Of a stretch of DNA of 47,489 nt, positions 40,067-47,489 are shown one piece after another. The stretch spans positions 3,497,649-3,545,137 of the forward strand of contig NZ_CP150484.1 of the NCBI RefSeq assembly GCF_037997115.1, read 5' to 3'. Source of the stretch: Amycolatopsis coloradensis. GTDB taxonomy: Bacteria > Actinomycetota > Actinomycetes > Mycobacteriales > Pseudonocardiaceae. The notes beneath the pieces are model-generated. The model searched no databases. It had not been told where the DNA came from and saw nothing but the letters and a program-made list of their open reading frames with translations. A program made the translations under genes and the position numbers. Position 1 is the stretch's first letter; every line of letters starts with the position of its first letter.

Positions 40067-41567
40067 TCCGACGGGTTTCCTGAAGTACGAACGCGAAGAG
40101 CCGAAGAAGAAGTCCAAAGAGGAGCGTCTCGCCACCTGGGGCGAGGTGTACGCCGACGTGGAGCCCGCCGAGCGCAACGAACAGGTGCGCAAGCAGGCTT
40201 CGCGGTGCATGGACTGCGGCATCCCGTTCTGCCATTCCAGTGGTTCCGGCTGCCCGCTGGGCAACCTGATCCCGGAGTGGAACGACCTCGTGCGCCGCGG
40301 CGACTGGGCCGCGGCGAGCGACCGGCTCCACGCCACCAACAACTTCCCCGAATTCACCGGGAAGCTGTGCCCCGCGCCGTGCGAGGCGGGCTGTGTCCTG
40401 TCGGTCTCGCCGCTGTCCGGCGGCCCGGTGGCGATCAAGCGGGTCGAGCAGACGATCGCCGACCAGTCCTGGGAAGCGGGCTACGTGCAGCCGCAGGTCT
40501 CGGCCGTGTCGTCGGGGCAGCGGGTCGCGGTCGTCGGCTCCGGCCCCGCCGGGCTCGCCGCCGCGCAGCAGCTGACCCGCGCCGGCCACGAAGTGACCGT
40601 CTACGAACGGGACGATCGCCTCGGTGGCCTGCTGCGGTACGGCATCCCCGAGTTCAAAATGGAGAAGAAGGTCCTCGACCGGCGGCTCGCGCAACTCCGC
40701 AAGGAGGGCACGAAGTTCGTCACCGGCTGCGAGGTCGGCGTCGACCTCACCGTCGAGGAACTGCGGGCGGGCTACGACGCGGTGGTCCTCGCCGTGGGCG
40801 CGCTGCGCGGCCGCGACGACAAGACCACGCCCGGACGTGAGCTGGCCGGGATCCACCTGGCGATGGAACATCTGGTCCCGGCCAACAAGTACGTCGAGGG
40901 CGACGGCCCGTCGGCGGTGGACGCGGCGGGCAAGCACGTCGTCATCATCGGCGGCGGTGACACCGGGGCCGACTCGTACGGCACCGCGACCCGTCAGGGC
41001 GCGCTTTCGGTGACCCAGCTGGACCAGTACCCGACGCCACCGTCCACAAGGGACGACGAGCGGTCGCCGTGGCCGACCTGGCCGTACATCCTCCGCACCT
41101 ATCCCGCGCACGAAGAGGCGGGCGAGCGCAAGTTCGCCGTCGCGGTCACGCGGTTCATCGGTGACGACGAGGGCAACGTGCGCGCGGTCGAGCTCCGTCA
41201 GGTCCGCGTGGTCAAGGACCCGGAGACCGGCAAGCGCATGGTGACCCCGGTCAACGACGAGGTCGAGGAACTGCCCGCCGACCTCGTGCTGCTCGCGATC
41301 GGCTTCGAGGGTGTCGAGCACATGCCGCTGCTGGACGGGCTCGGGCTCTCGCTCACCAAACGCGGCACGCTTTCGTGCGGCGCGGACTGGCAGACGGAGT
41401 CGCCCGGCGTGTTCGTCTGCGGTGACGCGCACCGCGGTGCGTCGCTGGTCGTGTGGGCGATCGCCGAGGGACGTTCGGTGGCGAGCGCCGTGGACGCCTA
41501 CCTGACCGGTGCTTCGGACCTGCCCGCTCCGGTGCACCCGACGGCGCTGCCGCTCGCGGTGGTTTAG
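40059..41567 (+). CDS. gltD: Glutamate synthase small subunit
   Basis: GltD feeds NADPH electrons to GltB through FAD and [4Fe-4S] clusters. The 502-residue protein has Cys motifs '[12 protein letters not shown]' and 'CPAPCEAGC', an FAD motif '[15 protein letters not shown]' and an NADPH motif '[11 protein letters not shown]', ending in '[18 protein letters not shown]'. GTG at 40059 gives the canonical [10 protein letters not shown] start. The gene ends 22 bases before a copy of the 40-bp palindrome, now split by an IS. Confidence 0.97.
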
Positions 41568-41589
41568 GTCCCGGACAGCGTCGCGCCTC

Positions 41590-41617
41590 GTGAGTGGTAA
41601 GGACGGTTAGAACCGTC
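41590..41617. repeat. 40-bp palindrome copy 2, left part (IS-split)
   Basis: First 28 bases of the palindrome, starting GTGAGTGGTAAG, immediately left of the IS. The last 16 bases (41602-41617) are repeated at 42929-42944 as the target duplication. Confidence 0.93.
41602..41617. repeat. 16-bp target site duplication, left copy
   Basis: GACGGTTAGAACCGTC, exactly repeated at 42929-42944. The duplicated unit is itself a near-palindrome (arms GACGGTT/AACCGTC around AG). Confidence 0.93.
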
Positions 41618-42928
41618 TGTCCTGTTTCAGGACCTCACGGACAGATGTGTTTCAGTACTTGTCGGACAGTTTTGGGTTGGTCAGTGGTTGGTAGCGTATT
41701 GCTCTGTTGAGGGTGAGCTGGCGGGCGAGTGTGTCGCCGATCATGATGACGACGCGGTCGCCCTGCCAGAACACGGTGGCGCTCTGGCCGGCCCAGTGTC
41801 GGCCTAGCACGATGGAGCAGCCGGAGAAGGCGATGACCCCGGTGCTGGAGACGGGGCGTTGGGTGGTTCCGCTGGGAGCTGTGGAGCCTTCGGGTGGAGT
41901 GGCTTTGGGACTGGCGTCGTAGCGTTGCTGCGGGGTCTGGCCGTCGAGGCTCTGGTGTCTTCGGTTGTTGTAGATTGTGCGGTAGTCGTCGAGCAGCTGT
42001 TGCAGGGCGGCAAGATTCTCGGCCGGGGGCCGGGCGGCGAGCCATTTCTGCAGAGTCTGATGGACGCGTTCGTTCTTGCCGCAGGTTTGCGGGTGATAGA
42101 CCGACGAGGCGATCGTGGTGACGCCGTGTTCGGCGAGGTGACGTTCCAGATCGGCCATCCAGCCGCGGTGTTTGCCGGAGAAAGCCAGCCCGTTGTCGGA
42201 CAACAGTTTCACCGGCGCCCCGTAGCAGGCGATGGCCAGTTGCACTGCGGTCCAGGTGTCAGCACCGTTCTCGCTGACCGCGGCATAGGAGCCGACATCG
42301 AGGCGGGAATGGTCATCCAGGATCTGGATGATGCAGACCTTGGTGCCGTCGGCCAGGTAGTGCTCCGTCCCATCGATCTGCCAGCAGCCGTTCGGGTCCG
42401 GGTACTGGAACCGGCGCCGCGTGCGGGGCTTCTTGCGTGGCTCGGGTTCGATCTGGCCGCGATCACGCAGGATCCGGTAGATCGACGACTGCGAGGGCGG
42501 CGGGAGCATCCCGGCGTCCTCCAGACGCCAGCGAATCGAGATCGGCCCGTTGTCCAGGCCTTCCTCCTCGAGCTCTTTACGGGCCCGCAGCACCGCCTCG
42601 GCCACCTCCTCACCCAGCGCGGACGGATGGCTCAGCGGAGCGGTGCTGCGGCAGGCGAACCCGACGGTCCCCTCGCTCCGGAACCGAGCCACATACCGAT
42701 AGAAGGTGTCACGGGAAACCCCGTGCTCGCGACAGAACCGCGCCACGTTGATCTTCTCGCCCGCAGCCGACCTGACGATCGCGGCGACGAACTCAGGATC
42801 CATCGGAAAACCTGCTCTGCCCATCGCCGCATGATCACCACACAAGCCCTGGTCACCACGCCGACAAGCCGGTCAGTGTCCGTGAGGTCCTGAAACATCA
42901 ACTGTCCGACATGTCCTGAACTCAGACA
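41618..42928. mobile_element. Intact IS481-family insertion sequence, 1311 bp
   Basis: The element starts TGTCCTG and ends CAGACA. Its 27-bp terminal inverted repeats (41618-41644 and 42902-42928) agree at 20 of 27 positions. Each end carries a second inner copy of the motif: 41651-41669, and 42877-42896, which is the exact complement of 41624-41643. It encodes one DDE transposase. Flanks are a perfect 16-bp direct repeat. Ends of the TGT...ACA type and the transposase type agree with IS481. Confidence 0.95.
41652..42845 (-). CDS. IS481-family transposase
   Basis: The 397-residue protein has an N-terminal winged/HTH region ('INVARFCREHGVSRDTFYRYV', partly quoted, at about 32-52) and the rve-type DDE core with Asp158 (WQIDG), Asp217 (LLSDNGL) and Glu259 (GKNER). 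A C-terminal extension past residue 300 is present, as in the longer IS481 members. No frameshift or stop is seen, so it may be active. The frame starts at 42845 (ATG 42803 is a shorter alternative). The stop codon lies within the inner left repeat. Confidence 0.93.
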   Translation of the reverse strand: MCGDHAAMGRAGFPMDPEFVAAIVRSAAGEKINVARFCREHGVSRDTFYRYVARFRSEGTVGFACRSTAPLSHPSALGEEVAEAVLRARKELEEEGLDNGPISIRWRLEDAGMLPPPSQSSIYRILRDRGQIEPEPRKKPRTRRRFQYPDPNGCWQIDGTEHYLADGTKVCIIQILDDHSRLDVGSYAAVSENGADTWTAVQLAIACYGAPVKLLSDNGLAFSGKHRGWMADLERHLAEHGVTTIASSVYHPQTCGKNERVHQTLQKWLAARPPAENLAALQQLLDDYRTIYNNRRHQSLDGQTPQQRYDASPKATPPEGSTAPSGTTQRPVSSTGVIAFSGCSIVLGRHWAGQSATVFWQGDRVVIMIGDTLARQLTLNRAIRYQPLTNPKLSDKY

Positions 42929-42956
42929 GACGGTTAGAACCGTCCTTACCACTCAC
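42929..42956. repeat. Right target duplication plus the rest of palindrome copy 2
   Basis: 42929-42944 is the second copy of GACGGTTAGAACCGTC and 42945-42956 (CTTACCACTCAC) completes the palindrome. Removing the IS and one duplication restores exactly 40 bp. Copy 2 is in the opposite orientation to copies 1 and 3 (central AG instead of CT). Confidence 0.93.
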
Positions 42957-43060
42957 GAGGCCCAAGACCGACGTCAGGCTCCACTCCTCCCGAAGGTGGA
43001 GGGCCACGCTCATGCTCCGGGCCGACGCGGTAGGGCGGCCTGCCGCGCCACGCTCTCCGC

Positions 43061-44455
43061 ATGAGAAAAACGTTGGCGATACTGGCTTTCCTGCCACTGA
43101 CCATGGCCGTCCCGGCGACCGCCGAAGCGGCTCCGGCCCTGAAGTGGACGTCTCCCTGTCCGGATTACGGCATGATCCCCTCGCCGACCGCGGGGCTCGA
43201 ATGCGCGAGACTCAAGGTTCCGCTGGACTACGCCGATCCGGGCGGGCGGACCATCGAACTCACCGTTTCCCGTAAGGCGAGCACCTCGCCCCAGCGCCGT
43301 GGCGTGCTGCTGATGAACCCCGGTGGCCCGGGAAGCCCAGGCTTGGCGATGCCCGCGCAACTCGCGCAACGCCAGGGGCGGTCCGGCCTGCTCGAGAGTT
43401 ACGACGTCATCGGTTTCGACCCACGCGGGACCACCTACAGCACGCCGGTGACCTGCGACCTCACCGAGGAGCAGAAGTTCATCCTCGTCGGCCCGTACGC
43501 GGAGGGCCCGCGCGACGTCGCCGAGAAGGCGGCGAAGTCCCGTGCGGTGGCGAAGCAGTGCGCCGAGTCGAAGACGGCGGATCTCCTGCCGCAGATGAAC
43601 ACCGCCAACACCGCGCGCGACCTGGACAGGATCCGCGAGGCGCTGGGGGAGCGGACGATCTCGTACTACGGCGTCTCGTACGGGAGCTATCTCGGCGCCG
43701 CCTACGCGTCGATGTTCCCGGCGCGCACGGACCGGATCGTGCTGGACAGTCTCCTCGGTCCCGACGGGCTGGACGTCCGGGCGCACCGGCGTTTCGCGGA
43801 AGGTTTCGATGACCGCTTCGGCGACTTCACGGCTTGGGCGGCTGCGCGGGACGACGTCTACCACCTCGGGCGGACGCCGGCCGAGGTGACGGCGAAATTC
43901 CTCGAACTGACCGGAAAACGCCCGGAAATCCGGACCGCCACCTGGGGAGCCCTGTACGACGACGCGAACTTCCCCGGTCTCGCCGAGCTATGGTCGGCTC
44001 CGGCAACGAAGGCTCAGGGTGGGCCGCTCGACGGCGACAATCACGCCGCGCTCCAGCTCCAGGTGCTCTGCAACGACTCCGACTGGCCGGAAAGCGTGCG
44101 CTACTACCGAAACGCGGTCGAACGGGCCCGCGTGACGCACCCGATGTTCGGCCCGGCCGCCGCCAACATCACCCCTTGCGCGTTCTGGCCGGTCGAGCGC
44201 CGCGAACCGCCCGTGCGGATCCACGACCGCGGACCGTCGAACATCCTGCTGGTGCAGAACCTCCGCGACCCGGCGACACCGCTCGTCGGCGCCCGCGAAA
44301 TGCGATCGGCACTGGGCGCGCGGGCGAAGTTCGTCACCGTGGACGCCGGCGGACATGGCGTCTTCACCATGGGGAACGCCTGCGGGAACGACGCCGTCGT
44401 GCGGTATCTGCGGGACGGCGTCCGTCCGGCCTCCGATACGCACTGCCCGGCTTGA
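43061..44455 (+). CDS. Secreted alpha/beta-hydrolase, tripeptidyl aminopeptidase-like (S33 type)
   Basis: The 464-residue enzyme has a Sec signal (1-24, cleavage after AEA-AP or nearby). The oxyanion motif 'MNPGGPGSPG' (85-94) and the nucleophile elbow 'GVSYGS' with Ser206 match the actinobacterial TAP/proteinase C group. 'NLRDPATPLVG' supplies the Asp and 'GGHGVF' the His. The lid between the Ser and Asp is short for the group. It likely trims peptides outside the cell. No clear Shine-Dalgarno sequence was found; ATG 43061 is chosen by the signal peptide. Its stop touches that of the next, convergent gene. Confidence 0.87.
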   Translation: MRKTLAILAFLPLTMAVPATAEAAPALKWTSPCPDYGMIPSPTAGLECARLKVPLDYADPGGRTIELTVSRKASTSPQRRGVLLMNPGGPGSPGLAMPAQLAQRQGRSGLLESYDVIGFDPRGTTYSTPVTCDLTEEQKFILVGPYAEGPRDVAEKAAKSRAVAKQCAESKTADLLPQMNTANTARDLDRIREALGERTISYYGVSYGSYLGAAYASMFPARTDRIVLDSLLGPDGLDVRAHRRFAEGFDDRFGDFTAWAAARDDVYHLGRTPAEVTAKFLELTGKRPEIRTATWGALYDDANFPGLAELWSAPATKAQGGPLDGDNHAALQLQVLCNDSDWPESVRYYRNAVERARVTHPMFGPAAANITPCAFWPVERREPPVRIHDRGPSNILLVQNLRDPATPLVGAREMRSALGARAKFVTVDAGGHGVFTMGNACGNDAVVRYLRDGVRPASDTHCPA

Positions 44456-44728
44456 TCAGGAGAACAGGAAGACGATCAAACCGATCCAGCCGAGGCCGCC
44501 GACCAGGATCCCCAGCAGGACCCCGGCGGCGGTTTCGGCGAAGGTGTCTTCGGCCAGCCTCACGCGTGCCCAGCACACCCAGGCCACCAGCAGGCCGCCG
44601 AGCAGCATCACCGGCCCGAAAATGAACACCAGCACGGTGACCGCGGCGGCTTCGGGTGAGGTGTGCGGCGAAATCCTGAAGCCGGATCCGTGCTTGATCA
44701 TCCATCCCACGGCGAGGGTCACGAGCAC
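44456..44728 (-). CDS. Small two-span membrane protein, unknown function
   Basis: The 90-residue frame has two hydrophobic segments (about 28-52 and 66-89) joined by a polar loop. No family is recognised. The GTG start is weak, with no good ribosome site; the open frame goes on upstream to a stop near 44850 without another ATG or GTG. Its coding status is likely because of the two clean membrane spans, but the start is uncertain. Confidence 0.5.
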   Translation of the reverse strand: MLVTLAVGWMIKHGSGFRISPHTSPEAAAVTVLVFIFGPVMLLGGLLVAWVCWARVRLAEDTFAETAAGVLLGILVGGLGWIGLIVFLFS

Positions 44729-45038
44729 CGATCCGGCCAGTGCCGGCAGTGACGGCCAGGTCAGGCCACCGTTGTCGCCGGGGACGATCGTGATCGGTGC
44801 CAGAAGGGGTCCAGGCGATCGGAGCCACCAGGTGCGTGCCGAGCAGGGCGAAGCCGTTCACGGGTATCCCTACGAGCAAGGCTGGCCCGCCCCGGTTTCG
44901 CCGTATCTGGGCCGAACGGCCCATACGTCGCCACGGATGCGGCCGAACGGCCGCTTGTACGCCCGGTAGCAGGACAAATACTTTCGAAATGTCGTGCAAG
45001 TCATACGGCAATTCACCGGCGGCGAAAGGTGGTACGCC
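44729..45038. other. 310-bp upstream region of the protease gene with two palindromes
   Basis: Two palindromes with core GGCCG-AA-CGGCC lie here: 44902-44927 (CGTAT...ATACG outer arms, with two extra bases on the left) and 44939-44954 (GCGGCCG-AA-CGGCCGC). The centres are 31 bp apart, about three helical turns. No credible gene is seen; frames here lack features. Confidence 0.55.
44902..44954. promoter_or_regulatory. Tandem palindromes before the secreted protease
   Basis: Cores GGCCGAACGGCC, centred at 44915 and 44946, end 84 bases before the start codon. Their type matches the palindrome at 35180 before another secreted-protein gene. The spacing suits cooperative binding of a dimeric regulator. 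Confidence 0.55.
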
Positions 45039-45971
45039 ATGAAGAGGACGGCTTCCCGGACGGGGATCCTGGCGGCGCTCGTCGGGCTGGCGGTGACGGG
45101 GCTGACAGCCGTCGCGAGTCCCGCTCACGCCGGACCGGTCCATCACGAGGCGGCGGTCGACGCGCAGGCGGTGGCGGCCTACTGGACGCCCGAGCGGATG
45201 CGGTCGGCGGTGCCGATCGAACAGCTGGTCCAGGCGCCCGCTTTCACCCCGAAGGACGTCGCGAAGGGCAAGAGCACGATCATCCAGAGCATTCCCAACG
45301 GTGGCGGCGCGTGGACCGGGGCGGGCAAGGTCGTCCAGACCGCGGGCCGGGTGTTCTTCACCATGGGCGGGCGGAACGCGTCGTGCTCCGGTGACGCGGT
45401 CACCAGCACGAACGGCAGTGTCGTGATCACCGCCGGGCACTGCGTGAAGTACCAGGGCGCCTGGCACACGAACTGGACCTTCGCGCCCGGCTACAACAAC
45501 GGCAACACGCCTTACGGCACCTGGGCCGCGAAGAGCACGCTGACCACTCCGCAGTGGGAAGCGAGCGAGGACATGAACTACGACATCGGCGCGGCCGTGG
45601 TCAATCCGCTCAACGGGCAGAAGCTGACCGACGTCGTCGGCGCGCAGGGGATCGCGTTCAACCAGTCGCGCAACCAGTCGATGTACACGTTCGGGTATCC
45701 GGCGGCGGCGCCGTACGACGGCTCGAAACTGATCTACTGCAGCGGCAGCACCTTCACCGACTTCCTGCTCACCAAGGACCACGGCATGAGCTGCAACATG
45801 ACCGGCGGTTCGAGCGGCGGTCCGTGGTTCCTCAACTTCAGTGAGGCGACCGGCGCGGGTGTCCAGGTCTCGGTGAACAGCTTCGGCTACAACTTCCTGC
45901 CGGGTTACATGTTCGGCCCGTACTTCGGCACGGACGCGCAGAACCTCTACAACAAGGCGCAGGCCGCCTGA
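45039..45971 (+). CDS. Secreted trypsin-like serine protease (S1 family)
   Basis: The 310-residue protein has a Sec signal (1-31, AHA-GP), a propeptide-like stretch to about residue 95, and the catalytic triad His134 (TAGHC), Asp182 (NYDIGA) and Ser259 (GGSSGGPW). Cys116/Cys135 and Cys234/Cys252 fit two disulphides. The Ser motif is S-S-G-G-P instead of D-S-G-G-P. This matches bacterial glutamyl-endopeptidase-like V8 relatives. AAAGGTGG precedes the ATG. Two palindromes lie upstream; a hairpin follows. Confidence 0.9.
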   Translation: MKRTASRTGILAALVGLAVTGLTAVASPAHAGPVHHEAAVDAQAVAAYWTPERMRSAVPIEQLVQAPAFTPKDVAKGKSTIIQSIPNGGGAWTGAGKVVQTAGRVFFTMGGRNASCSGDAVTSTNGSVVITAGHCVKYQGAWHTNWTFAPGYNNGNTPYGTWAAKSTLTTPQWEASEDMNYDIGAAVVNPLNGQKLTDVVGAQGIAFNQSRNQSMYTFGYPAAAPYDGSKLIYCSGSTFTDFLLTKDHGMSCNMTGGSSGGPWFLNFSEATGAGVQVSVNSFGYNFLPGYMFGPYFGTDAQNLYNKAQAA

Positions 45972-47441
<1,470 letters not shown>

Positions 47442-47448
47442 CCGGCTG

Positions 47449-47488
47449 GTGAGTGGTAAGGACGGTTCTAACCGTCCTTACCACTCAC
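47449..47488. repeat. 40-bp intergenic palindrome, copy 3
   Basis: A perfect palindrome except for the central CT: 19-bp arms starting GTGAGTGGTAAGGACGG. It lies 7 bases after the DAHP synthase stop. It differs from copy 1 at one base and from the restored copy 2 only in orientation. Confidence 0.93.
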
Positions 47489-47489
47489 G

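Noticed and set aside
44797..45042. 81-codon rightward ORF in the protease upstream region
   Set aside because: It runs through both palindromes, has no ribosome site and shows no coding pattern; it is better read as a regulatory region.

Overview
The window is high-GC actinobacterial chromosome, most likely Amycolatopsis or a close relative in the Pseudonocardiales. The grounds are GC-rich third codon positions, many GTG starts, 4-bp stop/start overlaps, the tig-clpP1-clpP2-clpX block, and the order hisF-hisI-trpE-(Trp membrane protein)-trpC-trpB-trpA-lgt-gltB-gltD. The genus is inferred from gene order and intergenic hairpin style, not from a marker gene. No rRNA, tRNA, CRISPR array or prophage was seen. 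One intact insertion sequence is present.

Left part (1-13800): a cut-off VOC-like gene; a desaturase/FNR/ferredoxin fusion; the proteostasis block tig, clpP1P2, clpX; a MEDS/ATPase regulator behind a stress-sigma-like promoter; a Tat-exported esterase; a TetR regulator divergent from a carotenoid oxygenase, with two identical-arm palindromes between them; then a leftward F420-type PPOX protein and an ABC exporter.

Middle (13800-21000): a leftward run of TetR regulator, SigE-family sigma factor, coupled membrane anti-sigma candidate, quinone oxidoreductase and glycolipid-binding protein. It diverges from hisF, a membrane protein, hisI and a DUF1304 protein. A second TetR, paralogous to the first, sits next to trpE.

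Core biosynthesis (21000-41600): trpE, a Trp-associated membrane protein, an 18-codon ORF, and trpC-trpB-trpA coupled by ATGA overlaps, ending in a large double hairpin. Next come a glutamine-synthetase-like gene divergent from an amidohydrolase and an M20 hydrolase (a split form of the FluG domain pair), lgt, an oxidoreductase, an SDR gene under a KstR-like operator, a secreted repeat protein, and gltBD.

Right part (41600-47489): an IS481-family element inserted in a 40-bp intergenic palindrome that also occurs intact at 11881 and 47449, then two secreted hydrolases (S33-like and S1-like) and class II DAHP synthase. The window therefore holds shikimate entry (DAHP synthase), the tryptophan branch and glutamate synthesis together. 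The most interesting signals are regulatory or structural: the IS in the palindrome with a 16-bp duplication, paired operators, a recurrent leaderless-promoter layout, and the split-FluG cluster.
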